A stretch of 64,000 nt of DNA, from positions 1,743,501-1,807,500 of the forward strand of contig NC_017542.1 in assembly GCF_000237325.1 (NCBI RefSeq), read 5' to 3'. Of the stretch, positions 34,792 to 43,613 are shown one piece after another; within the stretch, counting starts at the first letter, position 1, and each line of letters starts with the position of its first letter. A program made the position numbers and the translations under genes. The notes below the pieces were generated by a model. It was not told the origin of the DNA. It was given only the letters and a program-made list of their open reading frames with translations, and did not search any database. Source of the stretch: Paenibacillus polymyxa M1. GTDB taxonomy: Bacteria; Bacillota; Bacilli; Paenibacillales; Paenibacillaceae.

Positions 34792-35364
34792 GTGCTTATG
34801 GGGGTATTAGCACTTAGTGCTATCGCTCCATTAACATCAGCCCAAGAGATCAATTCAGACAAAAGCACGCCTAGTTACATAGATTACAAATCTCTTCATG
34901 TGCCTTCACATAAACAAGAAAAATCTAACTGGTGCTGGGCTGCTACTTCACAGATGGCTATAGAACATTTAGGTGGAAATAAAACTCAATCTCAAATCGT
35001 AAAATATATTAAAGGTAGTCTCGTAAATAAGGGAGGCTCGGATAAAGAAGTAAAAAGCGCGCTAGCATATGGGGGGGTGAGCTCTACAATTGATAAAGAG
35101 CCGATACCCTTTGGAACTATTATCTCTCAAATAAAAAGAAATCAACCGCAATTAGCGCATATCGTGTGGAAGGACGACTCTGATCTTGGACATATGTATC
35201 TAATAAATGGATATTCAGATAATACAAATTTAGGATTTCAAAAAGTATATTACAATGACCCTGCCGTTGGTGAGAAGATGGATAAAATAGATTACTATGA
35301 TGGATTTGTTAATAACAGAGATTTTAGTTGGTATAGCACTATAAACGAAATTTATGTTGATTAA
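34792..35364 (+). CDS. Secreted papain-like cysteine protease, start frameshifted
   Basis: VPSHKQEKSNWCWAATSQMA gives the QxxxxWCWA active-site Cys. GHMYLINGYS carries the His and YYNDPAVG the Asp/Asn, as in C39-like/papain-like exported proteases. The best start is ATG 34764 after AAAGGAAG, reading MKK then IKKIAFVLMGVLALSAIAP if the A8 run at 34767 had seven A. The frame shown opens at TTG inside the signal peptide. Located right after receptor/pro-peptide pair 2. Confidence 0.75.
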   Translation: MLMGVLALSAIAPLTSAQEINSDKSTPSYIDYKSLHVPSHKQEKSNWCWAATSQMAIEHLGGNKTQSQIVKYIKGSLVNKGGSDKEVKSALAYGGVSSTIDKEPIPFGTIISQIKRNQPQLAHIVWKDDSDLGHMYLINGYSDNTNLGFQKVYYNDPAVGEKMDKIDYYDGFVNNRDFSWYSTINEIYVD

Positions 35365-35391
35365 AAGCGAGAACTAAGGAGGACTGATAAA

Positions 35392-36166
35392 ATTTATAAA
35401 AAAATAATTGGAATTGTATTTTCTTGTATCTTATTGTTTCCTATAGCGGTCTTAGCGGCAAATGAGGTTCCGCAAGAAGTTGAGCAATCTATTGAAAAGG
35501 ATTTGGGGAATTTCAAAGATGATATTAGAAAGAATACGGGATTTAAAATAACAACTACTAAAGAAGGGGAAAATTTAACTCTTGATGAAGGTTTTAAGGT
35601 TTACACTGTTAATTCTAAAGCTGTTAGAACAGGGAATACAGATAGAGCTAATGACATTTTAAAATCTAAAGGGTACTTATTTTCCATAAAAAGTGGACAA
35701 CAAAATAACGGTATTGTTTTTTCAGAAGATGGGAAAAGAATACGATCAGCTTATAGTGATCTTGAGTTTCCGAGTCAATTCGAAGAAGCAAAGAAATTGA
35801 TTGGCTACGATGAAAGCAGCAAACTGATATATGATGAGACGGTTGCTCTAATTTCTGATATAGATGGAAAGAAGTTGTGGTTCCTCTTAGAGAGAGCGTA
35901 TACATGGACTTTAAGCCAATGAAAGGGTACAATCTACAGGAATTTGTAGAGTTTCTATCTGCCAATGAGAAGGCTCGACAAGAAGCTGCTGAAAAAAATG
36001 ATTCAGATGAAAGATCTCTGGAGGTAGTCCATCTAGTCTAAACTCGACTACTTCGCAGGTCATTACAAGCAAAATTAGCACAGAAAAAGTGTCACTATTT
36101 TCTATTGCTGGGTTAGCAATTATTGGTGGCATTATTTTCGTAATTAAGAGAAGAAAAAAGGTGTAG
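35392..36166 (+). pseudogene. Membrane-anchored secreted protein, two frameshifts
   Basis: AAGGAGG lies 9 bp before an ATT codon that opens IYKKIIGIVFSCILLFPIAV, a signal peptide. The ectodomain runs to ERAYTWTLSQ (35922). Other frames continue DFKPMKGYNLQEFVEFLSAN and, after a second break, SGGSPSSLNSTTSQVIT and a C-terminal helix FSIAGLAIIGGIIFVI with RRKK. The whole was a membrane-tethered surface protein next to the protease. The ATT start is unusual, or a lost ATG. Confidence 0.6.
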
Positions 36167-36230
36167 ATTAATCTTTATATAATAAACCGTGTAATAGTTT
36201 TGACATAATTAAACGGGATTGGTGTGTTGG

Positions 36231-36440
36231 ATGGATATAGCTGAATTAGTGCAGTATTTAAATCGGATGAGTTCTAGCATAAGTGAAATAGGGGATAAAA
36301 CTAGTTCAGGTTTACAGAACATTGAAATTAGATTGAGTGACTTAGATAGCACCTTTACTATGACTAATGTTTTACTCTTCATTCTAATTATTGTTGTTGC
36401 CCTAAATACATTCCTAAAATGGAAAAATTCAAAAAATTAG
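36231..36440 (+). CDS. Small protein with C-terminal membrane helix
   Basis: 69 residues: MDIAELVQYLNRMSSSISEI (amphipathic/coiled coil), then VLLFILIIVVALNTFLKW. ATG 36231 is chosen over an in-frame upstream start for spacing to GGGATTGG. Function unknown; holin-accessory or immunity-type roles are conceivable. Confidence 0.55.
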   Translation: MDIAELVQYLNRMSSSISEIGDKTSSGLQNIEIRLSDLDSTFTMTNVLLFILIIVVALNTFLKWKNSKN

Positions 36441-36552
36441 CTATCAGCTCATTGCATATGTTCATACATGAATGCCCCTATACATGTCAGAAAGTTGCGG
36501 CGATCTGGTTAGGGGCTTATTCTTATGGATTGAGTATAGGAGCTACTAGTAC

Positions 36553-36870
36553 ATGAAGAAGAATGCGAGCCTAAAACACAAATATATGGAACAAGAAGTG
36601 AGTTATGAAAATTTGAAGTATTTTATAGAGAGTTACTTTAATTGGAGTATGGATTTTGCTGATTTAGAGAACTTAATTGAGGAGTTTAAAAGTAGGGAGT
36701 TACCTGCTTATGTTGAAGGTCTGACTCAGGAGATCGAAGTAATAAATGAACTAAAGAATTGGGATAATGTACAAGAATTTGTTTATTTATATGGACAAAG
36801 AAATTTGAACATTAAAAAGATTGAGTGCATAATTGAGTTGTTGCTGACAAAATTACATGGAGATAAATAA
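36553..36870 (+). CDS. Hypothetical, possible immunity protein
   Basis: 105 residues, MKKNASLKHKYMEQEVSYEN..., with LKYFIESYFNWSMDFADLEN and a helical acidic body. The FIESYFNWS pattern and size resemble contact-inhibition immunity proteins, but I am not certain. Upstream, GGTCTAATTACGAAC-type repeats also occur near the pro-peptide genes. Confidence 0.5.
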   Translation: MKKNASLKHKYMEQEVSYENLKYFIESYFNWSMDFADLENLIEEFKSRELPAYVEGLTQEIEVINELKNWDNVQEFVYLYGQRNLNIKKIECIIELLLTKLHGDK

Positions 36871-36977
36871 AAAATATTTTGTAGAGCGATAGAATAAAAA
36901 TATGACGAAAAGGTCTAATTACGAACTAACAAGTCACCACGGAGGAATTTAAAGCACGATCATGAGTATTCTTCAGC

Positions 36978-37018
36978 AAAAGGACTCCAACCATGTATTA
37001 TGTTGGAAGAGTCCTTTT
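36978..37018. terminator. Strong bidirectional terminator
   Basis: AAAGGACTCCAAC pairs with GTTGG-aa-GAGTCCTTTT. It serves the plus gene at 36553 and/or the minus gene at 37028. Confidence 0.8.
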
Positions 37019-37027
37019 GTGTTCATC

Positions 37028-37294
37028 TTACAGCTTATTCTCATTTACCAGTTTTAAAATAGGGTTTAGGAACTCCTCGGTATAAAAGAAACCGCCCTTT
37101 GAAGGAACATTCACTCGACTGTGGTCAAATACTTTGAAATCGTCAATGTTTGTTATCTCATGTGTTTCACTGTCATATACTAATTCAACTAAATTTTTAT
37201 AGCCTTGCTTTGATCTAGGGAAGCACAGTACATCTTGAATTGTATCATGGGAATCCAAGACATAAACATGGGTGTCAGTAACTCTATAATTCAT
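37028..37294 (-). CDS. Hypothetical protein, 88 aa
   Basis: MNYRVTDTHVYVLDSHDTIQ... with AAGGAGAGATATT before ATG. Soluble, beta-rich. No family recognised. Confidence 0.6.
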   Translation of the reverse strand: MNYRVTDTHVYVLDSHDTIQDVLCFPRSKQGYKNLVELVYDSETHEITNIDDFKVFDHSRVNVPSKGGFFYTEEFLNPILKLVNENKL

Positions 37295-37540
37295 AATATC
37301 TCTCCTTATAAAGGTATAAAGATATAATAGTACAACTTTACCACTTACAAAGGTGCGATTAAAAAGTATGGTAGAGGAATTTCGGTATTCAAAATATATA
37401 ATTAATTAAAAGTGTAACATATACTCTAAAGTTGTACACCTTACTTCAAACGAAGGTGCGTCAAAATTGACTCACCATGCTCCAATAACAATTTGAACTT
37501 GGTCAGTATTTATATCAAGGAAGGATTAGGAGGGAAAGAT

Positions 37541-38095
37541 ATGAGAAAAATAGGGATTCTTTTGTTGTCTTTTTCTTTGTTTTTTGTTTTTGGAGCAAGT
37601 ATACAAGCAGCAGGTGTTAGTGATTCAATAGCCAAAAAAGCAGATCATGCGTACAACTCAAATCTTAAAAACACTGCTTTAACAATCTCGTATAAGCATA
37701 AAGGGAAACAGTTTGATTATAAGTCCCAATATATACCGATAAAAGATTTGTTTAGTGGTTATGTGGATTCAGTTTCATGGGATGCTAAGAAGAAGGTAGC
37801 ACTTGTAGAAAATCAAGGTAAAGTGTTTGTTTTGAATGTCTCGGGGAAAGAAATAACTCCTTTAAGTACCCAGATTGTTGCACCGACAGAATGGACACGT
37901 ATTTCAAAGGGGGGCGTTGAAATAAAAGCATCAGTTATCGCTTATGTTTTTGATAGATACGGTGACAGTTATAAAGATAAAGAAAGAGAAGCTTGGAGAG
38001 AAAAACTTAATTTTTTAGATATAAAAGAAACGGATGGTTTACCTGGTATAAGAGATGGTTATCTTCATGTTTCTCTAGCTTACAATGACAAATGA
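37541..38095 (+). CDS. Secreted stalk-domain-like protein
   Basis: AGGAGGGAAAGAT precedes ATG; MRKIGILLLSFSLFFVFGAS is a signal peptide ending IQAAG. The mature part has YIPIKDLFSGYVDSVSWDAK-KKVALVENQGKVFVLNV, like the copper-amine-oxidase-N/stalk repeats of Paenibacillus surface proteins. A perfect terminator follows. Confidence 0.7.
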   Translation: MRKIGILLLSFSLFFVFGASIQAAGVSDSIAKKADHAYNSNLKNTALTISYKHKGKQFDYKSQYIPIKDLFSGYVDSVSWDAKKKVALVENQGKVFVLNVSGKEITPLSTQIVAPTEWTRISKGGVEIKASVIAYVFDRYGDSYKDKEREAWREKLNFLDIKETDGLPGIRDGYLHVSLAYNDK

Positions 38096-38104
38096 TATTT
38101 AATT

Positions 38105-38138
38105 AGGTGTAGTCACCTTAATGACTACACCTTTTTTG
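38105..38138 (+). terminator. Perfect 11-bp terminator
   Basis: AGGTGTAGTCA / TGACTACACCT with six T. Ends the secreted stalk-domain gene. Confidence 0.9.
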
Positions 38139-38351
38139 ATATTTGTGGAATATTTTCCCCTACAGTTATACACATCTTTAATTGTACATACAGTCTGGTT
38201 ACAATTTTATCAAATAGGTTGCATCTGAAAGACAACTGTAGACAGTTTCGAACTCTGGTATTCAAGCTAAGGGCTAACATGTAGGAAGTTAGCATGTTTG
38301 TATAAATAGTATGGAATGCTTGTTCGTCTCTAATCTTGAAAAGATGTGGTT

Positions 38352-38473
38352 ATGAATGTTAGAAAAATGGTACTTCTAATCATTGCGGCTAGTTTTTTTT
38401 TATCGTTATTATACCTGTCCAGTCGAATAGCCATCAGGTTAATCCATACTATGATCCAATTGGTGGAGCATGA
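38352..38473 (+). pseudogene. aloP: Orphan signal pro-peptide (AloP-like), T9 frameshift, receptor lost
   Basis: MNVRKMVLLIIAASFF then meets nine T (38393-38401). With ten T it reads FIVIIPVQSNSHQVNPYYDP and ends IGGA, a perfect 40-residue AloP-like pro-peptide; as sequenced it runs out of frame. Just upstream, SNLEKMWL and a stop match the last residues of the receptors (NLIEKVWL), so a receptor gene has been deleted and only its stub remains. The second toxin locus follows 1.1 kb downstream. Confidence 0.75.
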
Positions 38474-38716
38474 ACGTAAATGAAATTTGAATGAAAAAGT
38501 TTTGGAATAATGCAATCCTAAAATGGGTTTAATTGCGAACCGAACAGGTTACCGCTGAGGATTTTAATCATTCCTAAAACGAGTCAATGGGAAGCAAAGC
38601 AGATCATTAAATCATAAAAAATTTAAGTGAAGGTTAGGCGAGATTGTCCTTCTAGCCTTTTTTTATGTATGGTTGAAACGTATTGATGTTTTCCTCGAAA
38701 ATAGTCTCAAAAATAA

Positions 38717-38745
38717 AAGCCCTCCTTTTACAAGGAAGGCTCTTG
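38717..38745 (-). terminator. Terminator of the small minus-strand gene
   Basis: On the minus strand AGCCTTCCTT pairs with AAGGAGGGCT, followed by TTTATTTTTG. Confidence 0.75.
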
Positions 38746-38806
38746 CCTTTAGAAAGCTGTGATACAGCATTCCCAACAATCCAATTGTATAGAATAGAGT
38801 GCATAG

Positions 38807-38923
38807 TCAAGGTCTTACGTTACTAATAAATTGATAATATCCCACAATAGCAAAAAAAACATAAAATAAAACAATCGCTAAGACGGAAAAGCAAGCTATC
38901 TTCCAAGCCTTCTTCTTATTCAT
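38807..38923 (-). CDS. Small single-helix membrane protein, 38 aa
   Basis: MNKKKAWKIACFSVLAIVLF... with one transmembrane helix, AAGGATG upstream and its own terminator. Function unknown; small enough to be a signal- or toxin-related peptide. Confidence 0.5.
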   Translation of the reverse strand: MNKKKAWKIACFSVLAIVLFYVFFAIVGYYQFISNVRP

Positions 38924-39574
38924 GATACATCCTTGATTATTGAATTATTGGGAAGGCACATGCAGATTATTGACCGCCCACAGGTTTAAAAGGAAAAAGA
39001 CGATAATGATTTCGTAAAATCCTAATTATGATAAAAATAGTTTTCTTTTACGTTGGTTTAAGTTGAATACCCAACCATCAAGTTGAGCCTTGCTATTACC
39101 ATAGGTAAAAGGCAATTTATCAGTAAGAATAACTAGTTTTTTCAACTTCAATAAAAACACACCCTTTTCGATATTTTTTAACCACCATCTAACCGTAACA
39201 AAAAAGTAAATGTTTGTATTTTATAAATAAAAAACAGTTGCCTTGATAAGAGGTAAAGTCAAATGATTTTACTTTTGGCAAAAACTCAAGAGGATATTGC
39301 AAACGATTTGAACATAGCAACTCAGCAGCTACACAACTATAAAAAATTCCTGAGTTGTAGGATATGGTTGAGGGACGTAGTTTAAAGCTAATAGTGCAAC
39401 TTTGATCCATGCAACTTAAAACAAGGGGTATAATACTTTTGACATAGTAACCTGTTTATTTCAGTCCATTGGTCACATAATATAAAAAGGAAATATCAGG
39501 ATAATAGATGGATGTCACTAAACATCTCCTTCTGATAAGATTATTTCCATCAAAATTAAAGTGGACGTGGTAGA
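38924..39574. other. Upstream region of toxin 2
   Basis: 39240-39420 holds the same ParB-like remnant as near 15000 (KTQEDIANDLNIATQQLHNY). TATAAT lies near 39431. A leader hairpin TATCAG/CTGATA with AGATG/CATCT occupies 39494-39537, equivalent to that before toxin 1. 38924-39240 shows no gene. Confidence 0.45.
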
Positions 39575-40921
39575 ATGGGGAGAATATTAGTTCCACCTGA
39601 TAAACTGATGGAAGTTGCTGATCAGTTCTTACACGGAAAGCATGAAATGGAACGTATGCTGAATTTTTTGAGTGGACGGATTGATTTTGTTCAACAAGGC
39701 TGGTCTGGAGCTGCCCAGGAGAGATTTTTTCAAGAATTTCAGGTTTCTCGACAATCCATGAGTGTGACGCTTGAGCGACTATCAGCAGTAGCACAAGAAC
39801 TTATTTTCATTTCAAAAAACTTTACACAGGTGGACGGGGAGAAAGTCGTATTGGATGTGCCGTGGCTTGGTACCCCTGTTAAAACGGCATCCACAGGTGA
39901 AGGTTGGTTACATAAAATCTTTGAACAAATTGGACAAGCTGAGATCACCAAGGCTGAAGCTCAATTGGAAGCTAGTAAACTTCAAGGAGAAATCCTTTGG
40001 GATACTGCACAGGGAGCAAAAGGAGCTATTCAGGGGAATTTGACATTGGGGATGCTGCCAGATAAAGAACGAGATTATAATCATCCGATGGCAGCTAAAG
40101 TAGGAGAAATTCTCGGTCACGTAGCTACGACATTGCAGGGAGCTGGTGAGGTAGTAGCTGGATTAGGTGGAGAAGGATTATCAGTTGCTGTTTCATCTAC
40201 AGGAGTAGGGAGTATAATCGGGGTACCCGGATTAATTGGATCGGCAGCTTTGGCGGCGCATGGAGCTACAACTGCGGTTAAAAGTGCAAAAGGAGTAGGA
40301 GAAAGCTCAGCAAAATTGTGGAAGATGGCGAAGGGAGAAGGTGGAGGCTCATCAAAATCTACTCCTTCTTCGGGAGCTAAGGCAGAAAGTGCAACTCCTA
40401 CTGAAAGTAAGGGGAGAAATCAGGAAGAACTAAAGCAAAAATTGTCGCATGAACGTGAATTGAAAGCAGACAAGAAACCCGAAAATCGTATGGAAACATT
40501 AGCTCAAGCAGAAAAGAATATTGCTGAACATAAAATGCAGATGGAAAAACTAATCGACAGTGATGGGAACTTTAATCTTAGTAATGGACTAATAGAAAAT
40601 GGAAAAATAAGCAAACACCAACTACAATCTTGGGTACCATCAGGAGCAAGTAATAATTTTAGACCTGATCCTGGTATTATTGAGAGTGGTTATAAGTATA
40701 ATTTTAATTATAATGGGACAAAGGTTGAAATAAAATGGCACTCACCACAGCTTAACCTGAGCAGCAAGCTTTCTCCATCTGAGCTCGCTGCAAGCAATTC
40801 CTATAACGGATGGAGTGCACAAATCAAAATAGGAAGAAAGTATTTGGGTACTGACGCGAATTTGTATAGAAATAATCAGCAAAATATATATACCAGTGGA
40901 TCTTGGGAGGTAAACAAATAA
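39575..40921 (+). CDS. Type VII-type polymorphic toxin 2, intact
   Basis: 448 residues. The N-terminal WXG100-like domain (QQGWSGAAQERFFQEF), middle region and glycine-rich linker are almost the same as toxin 1. A charged coiled coil follows (NQEELKQKLSHERELKADKK), then a toxin domain of about 120 residues with FRPDPGIIESGYKYNFNYNG, KVEIKWHSPQLN, SYNGWSAQIKIGRKYLG and NLYRNN. This resembles polymorphic toxin type 30 as I recall it; nuclease activity is inferred. The stop TAATG overlaps the start of the immunity gene. Export would need a type VII system outside this window. Confidence 0.85.
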   Translation: MGRILVPPDKLMEVADQFLHGKHEMERMLNFLSGRIDFVQQGWSGAAQERFFQEFQVSRQSMSVTLERLSAVAQELIFISKNFTQVDGEKVVLDVPWLGTPVKTASTGEGWLHKIFEQIGQAEITKAEAQLEASKLQGEILWDTAQGAKGAIQGNLTLGMLPDKERDYNHPMAAKVGEILGHVATTLQGAGEVVAGLGGEGLSVAVSSTGVGSIIGVPGLIGSAALAAHGATTAVKSAKGVGESSAKLWKMAKGEGGGSSKSTPSSGAKAESATPTESKGRNQEELKQKLSHERELKADKKPENRMETLAQAEKNIAEHKMQMEKLIDSDGNFNLSNGLIENGKISKHQLQSWVPSGASNNFRPDPGIIESGYKYNFNYNGTKVEIKWHSPQLNLSSKLSPSELAASNSYNGWSAQIKIGRKYLGTDANLYRNNQQNIYTSGSWEVNK

Positions 40922-41328
40922 TGAATTTGAAAGAAATTAAACAGTTGCCTGATGTTATGTCAAAAGAACAGTTAGAGGCCTATATTATTCAATATTTAGA
41001 CTTCATTGAAGATTTAGAGAAGATGAATGTTCTTGAAACGTTGGAATGTTTTTCGGAATTTGCTGACAGGAAGACTTATACTTACGAATTGTTAAGTGAT
41101 TCATTGAGAAAAAGATTAGACAGCTTTGTCCAGAAAATATGGGATGATACATCTTCAGAGTTAGTAGATGTGTATTCTTCAGTTGTTGTCAATCTGAACT
41201 TAAAAAGTAGCTATAACTTGATGAAAGAATCTTTAAACAAAGATTTGGATAAAGGTGTAAGGGAAATCATTGAGGAAACTGTAAATGAAATTGGTGAAGA
41301 TATAGAGGTTCCCTTTAAATTGAACTAA
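40921..41328 (+). CDS. Immunity protein to toxin 2
   Basis: 135 residues, MNLKEIKQLPDVMSKEQLEA..., overlapping the toxin stop by one base (TAATG) with GGGAGG upstream. Its paralog at 17380 follows a fragment of the same toxin domain, so toxin and immunity types co-segregate, which supports pairing. Confidence 0.8.
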   Translation: MNLKEIKQLPDVMSKEQLEAYIIQYLDFIEDLEKMNVLETLECFSEFADRKTYTYELLSDSLRKRLDSFVQKIWDDTSSELVDVYSSVVVNLNLKSSYNLMKESLNKDLDKGVREIIEETVNEIGEDIEVPFKLN

Positions 41329-41381
41329 TATGTGAGTTCAGAGCTAGATATACATGATTTCAGCGATGTTGATTTGCCTCG

Positions 41382-41413
41382 AAGCTTGCTCCTTAAACAT
41401 AAGGAGTAAGCTT
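41382..41413 (+). terminator. Hairpin after immunity 2
   Basis: AAGCTTGCTCCTTA pairs with TAAGGAGTAAGCTT (one mismatch), followed by AATTTAAAAG. A degraded version lies near 17190-17230. Confidence 0.65.
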
Positions 41414-41415
41414 AA

Positions 41416-41568
41416 TTTAAAAGAAATTTTGCGCTAGATGAAGCTCAAGCTAGTATAAGAGCAGCAAGGTTTGCTCCCGATTTAACATCAATAGAAAGGA
41501 TGACGCTACTAAGGGATGCCCTAACCCGAATAAAAAGTGCTGATTTGCGTATACGCGATGTGAAATGA
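41416..41568 (+). pseudogene. Orphan toxin tail
   Basis: An open frame without start: FKRNFALDEAQASIRAARFA... to LTRIKSADLRIRDVK and stop. Position directly after a toxin/immunity pair and before an immunity-like gene marks it as a displaced toxin C-terminus. Confidence 0.5.
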
Positions 41569-41607
41569 AAGCTTTGTATTGAAAAACGATAAGGGGCATC
41601 GTTTGAA

Positions 41608-41912
41608 ATGGAAAAAATAATGGATGTTAGTTTGACTTTTCAATCAAAAGATGAAGGTACAATCATTGTCGGAACAAGCAAAGGATTAGATTATTTAACC
41701 TACCCAGAAATAAAAAAATCATAGCAGATAAAATTCTTATTAAAAATGAAGATCAAAATGAGATGGTATTAAGCGTTAGCTTCATTCAAATTTCAACTTC
41801 AATGGCTGAAAGAAAAAATATTGGTATTTGTATTGGTAAGTTAGCATCTCCTGACCTTGTTCAAGTGGAGGCAAGTATTTATAGTTTGGAAACTATGGTA
41901 AGAACAGACTAA
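41608..41912 (+). pseudogene. Immunity-like gene, A7 frameshift
   Basis: ATG after AAGGGG reads MEKIMDVSLTFQSKDEGTII...YPEIKKS and stops. With eight instead of seven A near 41715 it continues IIADKILIKNEDQNEMVLSV to SLETMVRTD, 101 residues in all. Probable partner of the preceding toxin tail. Confidence 0.55.
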
Positions 41913-41935
41913 TGAGACTGTTCGGTAAAGCTCAA

Positions 41936-42090
41936 TCACCATCTTTGCGAGTTGAATCGTTTAATTCAATTACACGGTTAGTTGGACGTAATAACTTCCA
42001 ACGCATGGTCCCTCAATTCGTTGAAGGCTTGGTACTTTCAATCATGGTGGACTGTTCAAATAATTGGATATATATACTTAAAATCCCAAA
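41936..42090. repeat. Remnant shared with 19109-19260
   Basis: Both copies share TTTAATTCAATTACACGGTT and CCCTCAATTCG with neighbouring sequence, following toxin/immunity debris. Probably the same lost gene fragment. Confidence 0.5.
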
Positions 42091-42126
42091 ATAGATAGAC
42101 AAATATTTTATTAGAAGGAGTATGTA

Positions 42127-42676
42127 ATGTTAACGCCAAAACAAGAAGAAAGCCTTAGTAAATTTATGAGTAAGATTCTTAGGCATACACCAGAACAGTT
42201 TGGTCTTGAGCTAGACCATGAGGGTTATTGTGACATTTTAAGACCTGCTTCGAGGAATAAGATCAGAGAATAGATGGTCTGATGTCAGTGAGTCGGATAT
42301 CAAGCAAGTAGTAAGCCATTGTCCAAAACAAAGATATGAGATGGTTAATGGGTACATAAGAGCTAATTATGGACACAGTGCAGGCAGATTAAATTATGAG
42401 GAAGCTACTCCACCAACGATTCTCTATCACGGTACAAACACAAAGGTAGTCCATAACATTTTCACTGAAGGAATTAAGCCAATGGGCAGAAAGTATGTAC
42501 ATCTGTCTGAATCCCTAGAGTTTGCAATTTTAGCAGGCAAAAGACGTGGAGAACTAGTGATCCTTGAAGTAGATACAGAAAAGGCATTGGCTAATCAAGT
42601 GAAGTTTTATAAAGCCAACCACGGTGTTTGGCTTGCCGACCTTGTGCCGCCACAGTACTTAAAAAAGTTTGAATAA
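42127..42676 (+). pseudogene. kptA: RNA 2'-phosphotransferase KptA/Tpt1, frameshifted
   Basis: MLTPKQEESLSKFMSKILRH...LDHEGYCDILR, then a 2-nt loss near 42246, then LLRGIRSENRWSDVSESDIK, YEMVNGYIRANYGHSAG, YHGTN, IKPMGRKYVHLSES and HGVWLADLVPPQYL. These are the ordered motifs of KptA/Tpt1, which removes 2'-phosphates from spliced or repaired RNA using NAD+. Restored length is about 183 aa, normal for the family. AAGGAG precedes ATG. Confidence 0.85.
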
Positions 42677-42872
42677 AGCGTAACCCAGACCGTTAACGAT
42701 GATCACCGAGACTAGATGAGGAAAAATTCGTCTGGTCTTTTTGATATCGTCTATTTTGCTGTACATACATTCCCCTCCTAATATTTTGAATGTATCCACG
42801 GGCGTCCACACTCACCCGCAAATGCCGCATAAAATATCCCGGATGAACAAAGAGGAGGTGCATGTAATAACC

Positions 42873-43175
42873 ATGATACACATGGAACCCATTCAAGTGG
42901 GTGAGCATACATTTATCGGAGTCGAGGTCAAACTGCCTAAAACAACGCTATTGACGATCTCTAACTCCCGTGGTTACATCATGTGTGGTGCGCTGGATGT
43001 CGTATTGCTCAATGAACGGCTGGCGGATCGGAAAATTCTTGCCGCACGAGCTGTGGGGGTAAAAACGCTGAAGGAACTGTTGGAAGCACCGATGGAGTCA
43101 GTGACAACGGAAGCCGAGCAACTTGGAATTAAGCCAGGGATGCCAGGCTATGAAGCACTATTAAAACTGGTGTAG
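42873..43175 (+). CDS. yunC: YunC/DUF1805 family protein
   Basis: 100 residues: MIHMEPIQVGEHTFIGVEVK..., GYIMCGALDVVLLNERL, ESVTTEAEQLGIKPGMPGYE, an almost complete match to the YunC pattern. Conserved in Bacillales; biochemical role unknown. Its 5' half is duplicated at 21587-21706. The IS3 element has split the terminator behind it. Confidence 0.9.
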   Translation: MIHMEPIQVGEHTFIGVEVKLPKTTLLTISNSRGYIMCGALDVVLLNERLADRKILAARAVGVKTLKELLEAPMESVTTEAEQLGIKPGMPGYEALLKLV

Positions 43176-43313
43176 AAAGCCTAGTAATAGTTGTTGGATA
43201 AAAGCAAAAAAATTAAAAAACCGGGCGCTATGGTATTATCCCCTTCTAGTAGACAAGAGAGAAAAGACATCTGTTAAGATGGACTTAATCTTGTTGAACG
43301 GAGGGGATTTTTC

Positions 43314-43613
43314 ATGGCTAAAAAGGGACAATCATTCCGGCAATACTCCTTAGATGTAAAGATGGAGGCAATCCGGTTGGTGAACGAAGAACATATGAGT
43401 ATTCGTGAAGTGACGAAACACTTAGACATTCGTAATAAATCCCAAGTACAAAGCTGGGTGACGAAATATCGAGCGGGGGAGAACCTCCAGCCAACGACCA
43501 CAAGACAGGGACGACCCAAAACGAAATTTTCCAGTATGGAAGAAGAGATGGCGTATCTACGGGCGGAGATTGAATATTTAAAAAAGCAGTATCCAAATCT
43601 ACACAAGGAGTGA
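43314..43613 (+). CDS. IS3 orfA, transposase HTH subunit, copy 1
   Basis: 99 residues with an N-terminal helix-turn-helix (RQYSLDVKMEAIRLVNEEHM, IREVTKHLDIRNKSQVQSWV) and a C-terminal leucine-zipper-like helix (MEEEMAYLRAEIEYLKKQY). It binds the IS ends. Overlaps orfB by 4 bp. Confidence 0.9.
   Translation: MAKKGQSFRQYSLDVKMEAIRLVNEEHMSIREVTKHLDIRNKSQVQSWVTKYRAGENLQPTTTRQGRPKTKFSSMEEEMAYLRAEIEYLKKQYPNLHKE

Noticed and set aside
43274..43606. Minus-strand frames across IS orfA (also 53711-54043)
   Set aside because: They mirror orfA and are duplicated only because the IS is duplicated.
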